Notes: a model not told the origin generated them from the sequence alone. Counted from the first letter of the stretch, positions 1 to 7,111 are shown. The stretch is DNA of 11,276 nt from Methylococcaceae bacterium (GCA_947505055.1 CANNLO010000140.1:1-11276); one strand, 5' to 3'. Numbers and translations are program-made.

Positions 1-108
1 GACCATCGGTCTGCCTTTGAAAATCACCAGTCCTTTATCCTGATTATTCATGCGCCGGGCCCTGCCACCCGCCAGAATCACGCCGGCTATTTTTGTTTGA
101 CTGTCCAT
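1..108 (-). CDS. mobA: Molybdenum cofactor guanylyltransferase MobA, N-terminal part (cut by the window edge)
   Basis: Reading the minus strand from an ATG at 108-106 gives 36 codons open to the window edge, starting MDSQTKIAGVILAGGRARRM. The GVILAGGRARRM stretch (residues 9-20), followed by QDKGL (23-27) and a GRP motif (32-34), is the nucleotide-binding N-terminus of the MobA family. There LAGG and the following Arg/Lys residues bind GTP. MobA is a cytoplasmic enzyme that joins GMP to molybdopterin to give Mo-MGD. Formate dehydrogenases of the FdsA type need the bis-MGD form, so its place about 0.9 kb upstream of the fds operon makes functional sense. It is read divergently from the lipoprotein gene. 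No strong ribosome binding site is visible before the ATG, so the exact start is less certain than the identity. The rest of the gene, usually about 200 codons, lies outside the window. Confidence 0.9.
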   Translation of the reverse strand, partial: MDSQTKIAGVILAGGRARRMNNQDKGLVIFKGRPMV

Positions 109-215
109 AATGCTAAGGTATATTTGATAGGAGTATTTGTTGAAGTTGTTGTGGGGATAGACTATTCTCGCAATCCTGCGGCTTATTGCAAGCAGTGTCT
201 GTCTCGCATTTGTAA

Positions 216-245
216 TTGCCAGGGCTTTGACGACACACTTATAAA
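216..245 (+). promoter_or_regulatory. Candidate sigma70-type promoter for the lipoprotein gene
   Basis: TTGCCA at 216-221 and TATAAA at 240-245 are separated by 18 bases. Each hexamer matches the sigma70 consensus at five of six positions. Transcription would start near 252, giving a leader of about 40 bases before the ATG at 294. It was found by eye only, and the spacing is one base longer than ideal. Confidence 0.4.
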
Positions 246-293
246 ATCTGGCTACTTTTTACTTACCGACCAATGGAAATCAAATATTCACCC

Positions 294-680
294 ATGAAAA
301 TTAAACATACTCTTTTTGCTTTAATCACCGTAATTTCAGGCTGTACTACGGTTCCAGAAAAACCGGTAGAACAGGCTGAGCCTGCACCGTTTATCAGTGA
401 CTATCCTACGCGTGACCGTGTTGAATATGTTTTAAACTGTGTTGCACAGCATGGTGGGTTGTCTTACATCAGTCAATATGCCTGCGGTTGTAAAATAGAT
501 AAAATTGCTGAAAAACTGAGCTTCACCGAGTATGAGTCTGCGAAAACTTTTACTTATTTAAGCAAAGGTCAAACGGGCGATGCTGGTGCTGCAATGCGTG
601 ATCCCGCGCAATCCAAAGATTTAAGAAAGCGGCTTAAAGACGCGGAAGCTTCCGCTGAAAAAAGTTGCTTTGTGAAATAG
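294..680 (+). CDS. Small secreted lipoprotein of unknown function, cysteine-containing
   Basis: This 128-residue product starts with MKIKHTLFAL and a hydrophobic stretch ending in a lipobox-like ISGC. Cys17 would be the lipidated residue after signal peptidase II cleavage. The next residue is Thr rather than Asp, which by the enterobacterial rule favours the outer membrane. A Pro/Glu-rich linker (about residues 20-38) precedes a compact domain with RVEYVLNC (43-49... Cys49), a CGC motif (Cys64 and Cys66) and a near-terminal Cys125. Four cysteines in an exported protein could form two disulfides. An in-frame ATG at 273 would add seven residues before the signal peptide; 294 was chosen because it puts the basic MKIK directly before the hydrophobic core. 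Neither start has a strong ribosome binding site. I do not recognise the family. It shares no obvious function with mobA or fds and is probably transcribed alone. Confidence 0.75.
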   Translation: MKIKHTLFALITVISGCTTVPEKPVEQAEPAPFISDYPTRDRVEYVLNCVAQHGGLSYISQYACGCKIDKIAEKLSFTEYESAKTFTYLSKGQTGDAGAAMRDPAQSKDLRKRLKDAEASAEKSCFVK

Positions 681-753
681 AATAAAAAGATTGTTACGAT
701 TTTAAGATAAACCGAGTTTAAGGTTATTTGTTTAAAATACATCTTTTACCATT

Positions 754-813
754 GCCACAGATTCATTGGAGTTGAACATCTAGTATCCTTGAATTTGTGG
801 CTGTGGCTGTTTT
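754..813 (+). terminator. Inverted repeat, possible terminator of the lipoprotein gene
   Basis: GCCACAGATTCA (754-765) can pair with TGAATTTGTGGC (790-801) over 12 positions, one of them a G-U pair, with a 24-base loop. The first seven bases can instead pair perfectly with CTGTGGC at 801-807, directly followed by TGTTTT (808-813). A stem followed by a short T-rich run fits a weak rho-independent terminator. The long loop and broken T-run make this uncertain, and it could also be a folded leader or small RNA. Confidence 0.3.
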
Positions 814-829
814 GTAGGTTCGCTAAAGA

Positions 830-857
830 TCAAAAAAACATGCAACTCAAAAAAACA
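830..857. repeat. Pair of 11-base A-tract direct repeats upstream of the fds promoter
   Basis: TCAAAAAAACA occurs at 830-840 and again, identically, at 847-857, 17 bases apart start to start. They end about 28 bases upstream of the -35 hexamer at 886. A-tracts can bend DNA or act as distal upstream elements for RNA polymerase, but the 17-base period is not in helical phase. The repeat is certain; any function is inferred. Confidence 0.5.
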
Positions 858-885
858 CTATTATTTTTGTCTAATATATAGCATT

Positions 886-914
886 TTTACACCTAAAATA
901 TCTTGTGCTATGCT
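886..914 (+). promoter_or_regulatory. Predicted promoter of the fds operon (extended -10)
   Basis: TTTACA (886-891, five of six consensus positions) and TATGCT (909-914, four of six) are spaced by exactly 17 bases. The bases TGC just before the -10 box form the TGn extended -10 motif at 906-908. The region upstream is strongly AT-rich. Transcription would start near 921, leaving a leader of about 70 bases before fdsG. This is the best promoter match in the window. The left arm of a spaced dyad (912-919) overlaps its -10 box. Confidence 0.6.
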
Positions 915-955
915 ATCCGATACTCTAAATACGCAACAGCAACGGATAGCTGTTG
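912..955 (+). promoter_or_regulatory. Overlapping dyads at the fds promoter and leader: possible operator or leader hairpin
   Basis: GCTATCCG (912-919) and CGGATAGC (943-950) form a perfect 8-bp inverted repeat with centres 31 bp apart, about three helical turns, as expected for a dimeric or looping regulator. A second perfect repeat, CAACAGC (934-940) and GCTGTTG (949-955), would form an RNA hairpin with an eight-base loop AACGGATA. The two structures share bases 949-950 and so exclude each other. FDH operons elsewhere are often controlled by LysR-type regulators. No regulator gene lies in this window. Confidence 0.4.
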
Positions 956-991
956 ATTTAATCAGGATGGATACGCCATATTGAGATAATC

Positions 992-1468
992 ATGACTGAA
1001 TCAGGCACCAAGCAAGCAACCGTGCAAGAAATAATCGCCGCGCTTAAAGACAAGCCCGGCGCACTATTGCCAATTTTGCATGGGATACAGGATGAGCTGG
1101 GCTATATTCCTGCAGAAACCGTTCCGGATATTGCCGCAGCCCTTAATCTTTCCCGTGCCGAAGTGCATGGTGTGATCAGTTTTTATCATTATTTCAGGGA
1201 TACGCCACCTGGCAAACAAACTGTACATCTTTGTTTGGCAGAATCCTGTCAAGCCATGGGTGGAAAGCAACTTGAAATGCATGTTAAAAACAGATTGGGC
1301 ATTGGTTTTCATGAAACCACTGCCGATGGTAACTTCTCGTTGGAACCGGTTTACTGTTTAGGAAACTGTGCGTGTTCACCTGCAATGCAAATCGGCAAGG
1401 ATATTTACGGTCGTGTGTCCACAGACTCCTTTGACAGTGTAATTAATGAGATGGAGAAATCAGCATGA
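992..1468 (+). CDS. fdsG: NAD+-dependent formate dehydrogenase, gamma subunit FdsG (NuoE-like)
   Basis: The 158-residue protein belongs to the NuoE/HoxE-type thioredoxin-like [2Fe-2S] family. An N-terminal helical part contains the family stretch [15 protein letters not shown] (26-40) and VISFYHYF (61-68). The C-terminal ferredoxin-like part carries the cluster ligands Cys81, Cys86, Cys122 and Cys126 in the C-x4-C and C-x3-C pattern (CLAESC, CLGNC). In the FDH complex this subunit sits beside FdsB in the cytoplasmic NADH-forming module. It is the first gene of the operon. GAG at 983-985 lies six bases before the ATG, and the stop overlaps the fdsB start in ATGA (1465-1468), which points to translational coupling. 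Length and gene order match known FdsG proteins. NuoE of complex I is the alternative, excluded by the FdsA-type subunit downstream. Confidence 0.95.
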   Translation: MTESGTKQATVQEIIAALKDKPGALLPILHGIQDELGYIPAETVPDIAAALNLSRAEVHGVISFYHYFRDTPPGKQTVHLCLAESCQAMGGKQLEMHVKNRLGIGFHETTADGNFSLEPVYCLGNCACSPAMQIGKDIYGRVSTDSFDSVINEMEKSA

Positions 1469-3003
1469 CTGTAACAATTTATGTTCCATGCGATTCAAGC
1501 GCTGTTTCACTGGGTGCTGATCGGGTTGCCAAAGCTATTTTGCAAGAAGCGAATACGCGCGGTATCGCTATTGAACTGATTCGTAACGGTTCTAGAGGCA
1601 TGTACTGGCTGGAACCTCTGGTTGAAGTAGCAACGTCTGCCGGGCGCATCGCTTATGGTCCCGTTCAACCCGGTGATATAGCAAGTTTGTTTGATGCTGA
1701 CTTCACTCAGGGCGGTACGCATGCTCTTTGTTTAGGTCTGACTGAAGATATAGACTATTTCAAAAAACAACAACGTTTGACTTTTGCGCGCATCGGCAAA
1801 ACCGATCCTATTAGCTTGACTGACTATATAAATAATGAAGGTTATCGTGGCTTAAAGAATGCTTTGGCCATGACTCAGACTGATATCGTTAAAGAAGTTA
1901 CCGATTCTGGTTTGCGCGGTCGCGGTGGTGCAGCTTTTCCGACCGGCATCAAATGGAATACGGTTTTAAATACGGCTTCCTTGCAAAAATATATCATCTG
2001 CAATGCTGACGAAGGCGATTCCGGTACTTTTTCTGATCGTATGGTGATGGAAGGCGACCCGTTTGTATTAATCGAAGGTATGACCATTGCCGGTGTTGCC
2101 GTAGATGCAACGCAAGGATATATCTATCTGCGTGTCGAATATCCGCATGCCTTTGAAATTCTAAATACTGCCATTGCCAATGCTTACGAAGCGGGTTATT
2201 TGGGAGCCAATATTCAAGGCAGCGGCAAATGTTTTGACCTCGAAGTCAGATTGGGCGCAGGCGCTTATGTTTGCGGTGAAGAAACCTCTCTAATGGAAAG
2301 CTTGGAAGGCAAGCGCGGTCTGGTTCGTTTTAAACCTCCCTTGCCAGCCATCAGCGGTTTATTCGGCCAACCGACTGTTGTTAATAACGTGATTTCCCTG
2401 GCATCAGTGCCGGTTATTCTTGATAAAGGCGGCGATTATTACCGCGATTTCGGCATGGGTCGTTCGCGTGGCACCTTGCCTTTGCAATTGGCCGGTAATA
2501 TTAAGCATCCTGGATTGGTTGAACTGGCGTTTGGATTAACCTTACGCGAATTACTTTATGACTTTGGCGGTGGTTCAGCGTCTGGCAGACCCATTCGTGC
2601 GGTTCAGGTAGGTGGTCCGCTGGGTGCTTATCTTCCCGAATCACAATTTGATACGCCTTTGGATTATGAAGCCTTTGCAGCAAACTGGACGGTTTTGGGA
2701 CACGGTGGTGTTGTTGTGTTTGACGACACGGTTGATATGGCGGTAATGGCCCGCTACAGCATGGAGTTCTGTAAGATTGAATCTTGCGGAAAATGCACAC
2801 CTTGTCGGATTGGTTCCACCCGTGGCGTAGAAGTGATGGATGAAATTATTAACGGTGAAAACTTGGAAAAAAACATTCCTTTGTTACGGGATCTTTGTGA
2901 CACCTTGTTGCACGGCTCCCTCTGCGCCTTAGGTGGCATGACGCCTTACCCTGTCCTGAGCGCTATAAATCATTTCCCGGAAGATTTCGGGATAGATGCC
3001 TAA
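1465..3003 (+). CDS. fdsB: NAD+-dependent formate dehydrogenase, beta subunit FdsB (NuoF-like)
   Basis: This 512-residue protein is the NAD+-reducing flavin subunit. Residues 1 to about 95 form a thioredoxin-like extension without the four cluster cysteines, as in FdsB and related hydrogenase/FDH diaphorases. The NuoF core begins near 120. It has the glycine-rich FMN/NADH motif [13 protein letters not shown] (152-164), [13 protein letters not shown] (180-192) and [15 protein letters not shown] (271-285). The [4Fe-4S] ligands are in [10 protein letters not shown] (Cys441, Cys444, Cys447) and Cys487 in GSLCALGG. FdsB takes electrons from FdsA through Fe-S clusters to FMN and reduces NAD+ in the cytoplasm. 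It starts inside the fdsG stop, with a GGAG site just upstream (around 1452). All expected residues are present. The following gap to fdsA holds a palindromic repeat, unlike the other tight junctions in the operon. Confidence 0.96.
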   Translation: MTVTIYVPCDSSAVSLGADRVAKAILQEANTRGIAIELIRNGSRGMYWLEPLVEVATSAGRIAYGPVQPGDIASLFDADFTQGGTHALCLGLTEDIDYFKKQQRLTFARIGKTDPISLTDYINNEGYRGLKNALAMTQTDIVKEVTDSGLRGRGGAAFPTGIKWNTVLNTASLQKYIICNADEGDSGTFSDRMVMEGDPFVLIEGMTIAGVAVDATQGYIYLRVEYPHAFEILNTAIANAYEAGYLGANIQGSGKCFDLEVRLGAGAYVCGEETSLMESLEGKRGLVRFKPPLPAISGLFGQPTVVNNVISLASVPVILDKGGDYYRDFGMGRSRGTLPLQLAGNIKHPGLVELAFGLTLRELLYDFGGGSASGRPIRAVQVGGPLGAYLPESQFDTPLDYEAFAANWTVLGHGGVVVFDDTVDMAVMARYSMEFCKIESCGKCTPCRIGSTRGVEVMDEIINGENLEKNIPLLRDLCDTLLHGSLCALGGMTPYPVLSAINHFPEDFGIDA

Positions 3004-3028
3004 CCTGACGCCGCTAAATAATAAGCTT

Positions 3029-3107
3029 GTAGAATGGGTAGAGCAAAGCGAAACCCATCTTAGTGTGATTTCTGATGGGTTTCGGCGACTGCCTCTACCC
3101 ATCCTAC
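3029..3107. repeat. REP/MITE-like nested palindrome between fdsB and fdsA
   Basis: The outer arms GTAGAATGGGTAGAG (3029-3043) and CTCTACCCATCCTAC (3093-3107) pair over 15 positions with only one imperfect position, which can be a G-U pair in one strand. Inside them CGAAACCCATC (3049-3059) and GATGGGTTTCG (3074-3084) pair perfectly over 11 bp. A 14-base loop and small unpaired internal segments remain. Both arms contain the GATGGGT/ACCCATC core, so each arm is itself an internal repeat. This shape is typical of REP or small MITE elements dispersed in gammaproteobacterial genomes. From memory, similar GTAGGATGGGT palindromes are common in methanotroph and cyanobacterial genomes. In mRNA it would form a strong stem-loop between fdsB and fdsA that may slow exonucleases or ribosomes and alter subunit ratios. 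No T-run follows, so it is not an evident terminator. Confidence 0.75.
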
Positions 3108-3114
3108 GCATAAT

Positions 3115-3119
3115 GAGGA
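3115..3119 (+). promoter_or_regulatory. Ribosome binding site that decides the fdsA start
   Basis: GAGGA at 3115-3119 is one base from the ATG at 3121, too close, but seven bases from the ATG at 3127, which is ideal. A third in-frame ATG follows at 3133. I therefore take 3127 as the start of fdsA. The site begins eight bases after the right arm of the palindrome at 3107, so a folded palindrome would leave it accessible but close by. Confidence 0.6.
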
Positions 3120-3126
3120 TATGACA

Positions 3127-5976
3127 ATGTCGATGAATAAAGAAAAAGATTTAGGTACACCCGCCAGCACCAACGAAAACATGGTGACACTTGAAATTGA
3201 TGGCTTTAAGGTTACCGCTCCGATCGGGACATCAGTGATGCGCGCAGCAGCAAGCATCGGCATTGAAATCCCTAAATTATGCGCAACCGACAGCATAGAG
3301 CCATTTGGTTCGTGTCGACTTTGCGTGGTACAAATTGAAGGCGGCCGTGGTATGCCAGCTTCCTGTACTACGCCGGTTGCGGAAGGTCTGAAAATTACCA
3401 CCCAGAACAAAAAACTGGCTGATGTTCGGCGCGGCATCATGGAATTATATATTTCCGATCATCCGCTGGATTGCTTGACCTGTTCCGCCAACGGCGATTG
3501 CGAACTGCAAGATATGGCTGGTGCAGTTGGTTTGCGCGAAGTTCGGTACAACCCGATTGAAACCCATCTGGATGCGGTAAAAGACGATAGCAACCCGTAC
3601 TTTAGTTTTGACCCCAGTAAATGTATCGTCTGCTCACGCTGCGTCAGAGCTTGCGAGGAAACTCAGGGTACTTTTGCGCTAACCATCGACGGTCGTGGCT
3701 TTGATTCCAAAGTATCACCCAGCCAAAACCAGTCGTTCATGGATTCTGAATGTGTTTCCTGTGGTGCTTGCGTTCAAGCTTGCCCGACAGCAACGCTGAT
3801 GGAAAAATCAGTAATAGACAACGGCCAACCAGAGCACGCCATTATTACAACCTGCGCCTATTGCGGCGTCGGCTGTTCTTTCAGAGCTGAAATGAAAGGT
3901 GAGCAAGTAATCCGCATGGTTCCGCACAAAGACGGCAAAGCTAATCATGGCCATTCCTGCGTAAAAGGCCGTTTTGCCTTTGGTTATGCTACGCACAAAG
4001 ATCGCATTACTAAACCGATGATTCGAGCCAGCATCAAAGATGCCTGGCAGGAAGTCAGCTGGGAAGAAGCGATTAATCATGCCGCTTCAGAATTAAAACG
4101 CATACAGGGAAAATACGGTAAAGATTCCATCGGCGGTATTACTTCTTCACGTTGTACCAACGAAGAGGTCTATATCATGCAAAAACTGATTCGTGCTGGT
4201 TTTGGCAATAACAACGTTGATACCTGTGCACGGGTTTGCCATTCACCAACCGGTTACGGACTTAAACAAACCTTTGGCGAGTCTTCAGGAACGCAAAACT
4301 TTGATTCGGTGATGAAAGCCGATGTTATTTTGCTAATTGGCGCTAATCCAACCGATGGCCATCCGGTATTTGCGTCACAAATGAAAAAACGCCTGCGTCA
4401 GGGCGCAAAACTGATTATTGTCGATCCACGCGAAATTGATCTGGTCAAATCGCCACATGTAATAGCCAGCCATCATCTTAAATTGCGTCCTAGCACCAAT
4501 GTCGCGTTGATCAATGCTTTGGGCTACGTGGTGGTCACAGAAAACCTACTTGATCAAACGTTTATCGATCAACGTTGTGATGTAACATCTTTTGCCAAAT
4601 GGAAAACTTTTGTTTCCCAGGACCATAATTCTCCGGAAGCGACCGAGTCAATTACCGGCGTTCCCGCAGAAGAAATCAGAGCTGCAGCCAGGCTTTACGC
4701 CACCGCCAAAAATGGTGCGATTTATTATGGTTTAGGTGTAACCGAACATAGCCAGGGTTCAACTATGGTTATCGGTATTGCTAATCTGGCTATGGCGACT
4801 GGAAATCTTGGTCACGAAGGTGTTGGCGTTAATCCGTTACGCGGACAAAATAACGTTCAGGGTTCTTGCGATATGGGTTCGTTTCCACATGAGTTCCCTG
4901 GCTATCGCCATGTATCTGATGCTGAAACCCATCAGCTGTTCACACAAGCCTGGCAGGCAGAATTGAGTTCAGAACCTGGCTTGCGCATCCCCAACATGTT
5001 TGATGCGGCAATGGACAAGAGCTTTATGGGGCTGTACTGCGCCGGTGAAGATATCGCCCAGTCTGATCCAGATATAAAACATGTTCATGCCGCGTTACGG
5101 GCTATGGAATGTGTCATCGTGCAGGATATCTTCCTCAATGAAACCGCCAAGTTCGCACATGTATTTTTGCCTGGCGCATCGTTTTTAGAAAAGAACGGCA
5201 CCTTTACCAATGCCGAACGTCGTATCTCGCCTGTCCGTAAAGTTATGTCTCCGCTGGCGGGTTATCAGGATTGGGAAGTTACTCAAATGCTGGCCAATGC
5301 GATGGATTATCCGATGAATTACGGTCATCCTTCAGAAATCATGGACGAGATTGCTCAGCTTACGCCCAGTTTTAAAGGTGTCAGCTACGATAAAATTGAC
5401 CAATTGGGCAGCATTCAATGGCCTTGTACCGATGAAGCGCCCGAAGGCACGCCTACCATGCATGAGCTGACTTTCATGCGCGATAACGGCAAAGGTTTGT
5501 TCATGTTGACCGAGTTTGTTGCGACCGCTGAACGTGTCAACGGTAAATATCCTCTTATTCTGACTACCGGTCGGATATTGTCGCAATACAATGTTGGTGC
5601 ACAGACGCGTCGTACTGAAAATAACGCATGGCATGCGGAAGATCGCCTGGAAATCCATTCCCATGACGCTGAAGATCGTGGCATAAATAGCGGTGACTGG
5701 GTTGGCATTAAAAGTCGTGTCGGCGAAACCGTGTTGCGTGCCTTGGTTACGGATCGTGTTCAACCGGGGGTGGTCTATACCACGTTTCATTTTCCTGAAT
5801 CGGGAGCCAACGTTATTACTACTGACAATTCGGATTGGGCGACTAACTGTCCAGAATACAAAGTAACAGCGGTGCAAATTACCAAGGTTAGTCAGTCTTC
5901 GGAATGGCAACAGGAATATCAGGCATTTTCAGAAACTCAACTCGAACTTTTGGAGCAGGGAATAAATCATGGCTAA
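3127..5976 (+). CDS. fdsA: NAD+-dependent formate dehydrogenase, catalytic alpha subunit FdsA (Mo-bis-MGD)
   Basis: The 949-residue protein oxidises formate to CO2 at a molybdenum bis-MGD centre. Domains in order: a NuoG-like [2Fe-2S] ferredoxin domain (Cys52, 63, 66, 80); a His-Cys [4Fe-4S] site in HPLDCLTCSANGDC (His112, Cys116, 119, 125); two ferredoxin-type [4Fe-4S] motifs (CIVCSRCVRAC, Cys166-176, and CVSCGACVQAC, Cys209-219); the molybdopterin oxidoreductase [4Fe-4S] site (CAYCGVGC, Cys243, 246, 250 and Cys278). Then comes the large Mo domain with the metal ligand Cys371 in ARVCHSPTG, followed by the active-site His. The C-terminal cofactor domain includes RILSQYNVGAQTRR (about residues 816-829). 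All cofactor ligands are present and the length fits FdsA. The 8-base overlap with fdsC (5969-5976) suggests coupling. An alternative start at 3121 adds two residues. Cytoplasmic, with no twin-arginine signal, which separates it from periplasmic FDHs. Confidence 0.96.
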   Translation: MSMNKEKDLGTPASTNENMVTLEIDGFKVTAPIGTSVMRAAASIGIEIPKLCATDSIEPFGSCRLCVVQIEGGRGMPASCTTPVAEGLKITTQNKKLADVRRGIMELYISDHPLDCLTCSANGDCELQDMAGAVGLREVRYNPIETHLDAVKDDSNPYFSFDPSKCIVCSRCVRACEETQGTFALTIDGRGFDSKVSPSQNQSFMDSECVSCGACVQACPTATLMEKSVIDNGQPEHAIITTCAYCGVGCSFRAEMKGEQVIRMVPHKDGKANHGHSCVKGRFAFGYATHKDRITKPMIRASIKDAWQEVSWEEAINHAASELKRIQGKYGKDSIGGITSSRCTNEEVYIMQKLIRAGFGNNNVDTCARVCHSPTGYGLKQTFGESSGTQNFDSVMKADVILLIGANPTDGHPVFASQMKKRLRQGAKLIIVDPREIDLVKSPHVIASHHLKLRPSTNVALINALGYVVVTENLLDQTFIDQRCDVTSFAKWKTFVSQDHNSPEATESITGVPAEEIRAAARLYATAKNGAIYYGLGVTEHSQGSTMVIGIANLAMATGNLGHEGVGVNPLRGQNNVQGSCDMGSFPHEFPGYRHVSDAETHQLFTQAWQAELSSEPGLRIPNMFDAAMDKSFMGLYCAGEDIAQSDPDIKHVHAALRAMECVIVQDIFLNETAKFAHVFLPGASFLEKNGTFTNAERRISPVRKVMSPLAGYQDWEVTQMLANAMDYPMNYGHPSEIMDEIAQLTPSFKGVSYDKIDQLGSIQWPCTDEAPEGTPTMHELTFMRDNGKGLFMLTEFVATAERVNGKYPLILTTGRILSQYNVGAQTRRTENNAWHAEDRLEIHSHDAEDRGINSGDWVGIKSRVGETVLRALVTDRVQPGVVYTTFHFPESGANVITTDNSDWATNCPEYKVTAVQITKVSQSSEWQQEYQAFSETQLELLEQGINHG

Positions 5977-6835
5977 TGACACTGCTGAAGCGGTGTCGTT
6001 ACCATTAGACTTAGGCTGGCCCAGCTATCAACAAACCACCGTTGATCGCTGGCGTGGTGATCTACACGATCAACGTGAAGACTACATTGCAGAAGAAGTG
6101 CCTATTTCGCTGATTTATAATGGGGTCCCGCATGTTGTGATGCTGGCGACTCCAACCAATCTTGAAGAGTTTGCACTGGGATTTAGCATTACCGAAGGCA
6201 TTATAAAAAATCCACTAGAGCTTTTGTCTGTTCGGGTTTATAACCGTTCAAACGGTATTGAGGTGCAGCTAAAAATTCCTGAACAGCGATTTCAATGCTT
6301 GTCGGATAAAGGTCGTAATTTAACCGGGAGAACCGGTTGCGGTCTCTGCGGTGCTTCCACGCTAAAACAAGCCATCCGCCAACCGAATGAGGTGAAGGGT
6401 GACTTGTCTGTGTCTGCGGCCGAACTGCAATCCGCTTTAAGCGACATCAAACAGCACCAGAAATTAAATCAGTTAACCGGTGCAGTGCATGCAGCAGCCT
6501 GGGCTGTGCCTGGCCTAGGTATCGTGGATATTCGTGAAGATGTCGGTCGACATAACGCATTAGATAAATTAATTGGCTTCTTGTTACGTACCGGCAAAGA
6601 TCTATCCGCCGGTTTTGTCATTGTGACCAGCCGCGCCAGCTATGAGATGGTGCAAAAAACTGCCTGGATTGGTATTACGCTGTTGGCCGCCATTTCTGCT
6701 CCAACGGGCTTGGCGATTCGTCTGGCCAATGAAACCGGTCTGACTTTGATCGGTTTTGCCCGTGAAGATCAGCATGTAATCTATACTCATCCGCACCGCT
6801 TAACCCATAACAACCCTTTGTGTGAATATCAATGA
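5969..6835 (+). CDS. fdhD: Formate dehydrogenase accessory sulfurtransferase FdsC/FdhD
   Basis: This 288-residue protein is a clear FdhD family member, called FdsC in fds operons. FdhD passes sulfur from a cysteine desulfurase to the bis-MGD cofactor and hands it to the FDH catalytic subunit. The expected motifs are present: EEFALGFSITEGII (66-79), the sulfur-relay loop RTGCGLCG with Cys124 and Cys127, TGAVHAAA (170-177), REDVGRHNALDKLIG (189-203), TSRASYEMVQK (220-230) and SAPTGLAIRLA (243-253). The start lies within the end of fdsA, and the stop overlaps the fdsD start in ATGA (6832-6835). This placement in the operon indicates stoichiometric production with its client. No feature is missing. 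Confidence 0.95.
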   Translation: MANDTAEAVSLPLDLGWPSYQQTTVDRWRGDLHDQREDYIAEEVPISLIYNGVPHVVMLATPTNLEEFALGFSITEGIIKNPLELLSVRVYNRSNGIEVQLKIPEQRFQCLSDKGRNLTGRTGCGLCGASTLKQAIRQPNEVKGDLSVSAAELQSALSDIKQHQKLNQLTGAVHAAAWAVPGLGIVDIREDVGRHNALDKLIGFLLRTGKDLSAGFVIVTSRASYEMVQKTAWIGITLLAAISAPTGLAIRLANETGLTLIGFAREDQHVIYTHPHRLTHNNPLCEYQ

Positions 6836-7044
6836 AAACTGAAAGACTGGTCAAAATGGCCAATGATATAGGTAATTTTTTTAACTCGGAAATCGACAAA
6901 GAGCTCGCGGCTGAGGGCATAAAAAATCATATTTCAAGGTCGTGGGACCCAAGAATGCGTGCAGCTATTATTGCCTATTGCAAGGAAGATGGCGCTGAAT
7001 TAAGTCCACTCGTTAAAACCGCTATAACCAAGCTTGCTGTTTAA
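6832..7044 (+). CDS. fdsD: Formate dehydrogenase delta subunit FdsD
   Basis: This 70-residue protein resembles the short FdsD family: an N-terminal LVKMANDIGNFF (6-17), a central WDPRMRAAIIAY (38-49) that matches the family's W-[ED]-PRMR signature, and a C-terminal LSPLVKTAI (56-64). There are no cofactor motifs. In Rhodobacter and Cupriavidus the delta subunit is needed for an active, cofactor-loaded FDH, though its exact role is less clear than that of FdsC. It starts within the fdhD stop codon and closes the operon. A stem-loop follows at 7064. Confidence 0.92.
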   Translation: MKTERLVKMANDIGNFFNSEIDKELAAEGIKNHISRSWDPRMRAAIIAYCKEDGAELSPLVKTAITKLAV

Positions 7045-7063
7045 AAAAATTCCCGGATGTAAC

Positions 7064-7111
7064 GCCGAGACACTGCTCCGCAGATACTATGACAGTGAAG
7101 AGGTGCTCGGC
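7064..7111. terminator. Stem-loop between the convergent fdsD and yihY genes, possible bidirectional terminator
   Basis: GCCGAG (7064-7069) pairs with CTCGGC (7106-7111), and CACTG (7071-7075) pairs with CAGTG (7093-7097) further in, giving a branched or bulged stem between two genes that end towards each other. On the plus strand only CTTTCC follows. On the minus strand a run of seven T (rc of 7043-7049) lies about 14 bases beyond the stem. The position is right for a shared terminator. The weak adjacent T-runs keep confidence modest. Confidence 0.4.

Larger units (their letters stand above)
681..991. other. Non-coding stretch between the lipoprotein gene and fdsG
   Basis: No credible gene is seen in these 311 bases. 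The first part is AT-rich and plain. A 12-bp imperfect inverted repeat lies at 754-801. Two identical 11-base A-tract repeats lie at 830-840 and 847-857. An extended -10 promoter is at 886-914. From about 912 to 970 come overlapping dyads and GGA motifs in the presumed fds leader. Each is described in its own entry. Confidence 0.8.

Noticed and set aside
97..297. A 66-codon plus-strand open frame between mobA and the lipoprotein gene.
   Set aside because: It overlaps the mobA start region and the likely lipoprotein promoter, has no ribosome binding site and no recognisable motif, so chance is more likely.
992..3003. fdsG and fdsB as complex I genes nuoE and nuoF.
   Set aside because: The next gene is FdsA with the molybdenum Cys/His site, followed by fdhD and fdsD, which fits formate dehydrogenase and not complex I.
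3560..4934. GAAACCCATC, the inner arm of the palindrome at 3049-3059, occurs again near 3560 and 4924 inside fdsA.
   Set aside because: Both copies encode Glu-Thr-His within conserved-looking protein and lack the rest of the element, so they are coding coincidences.
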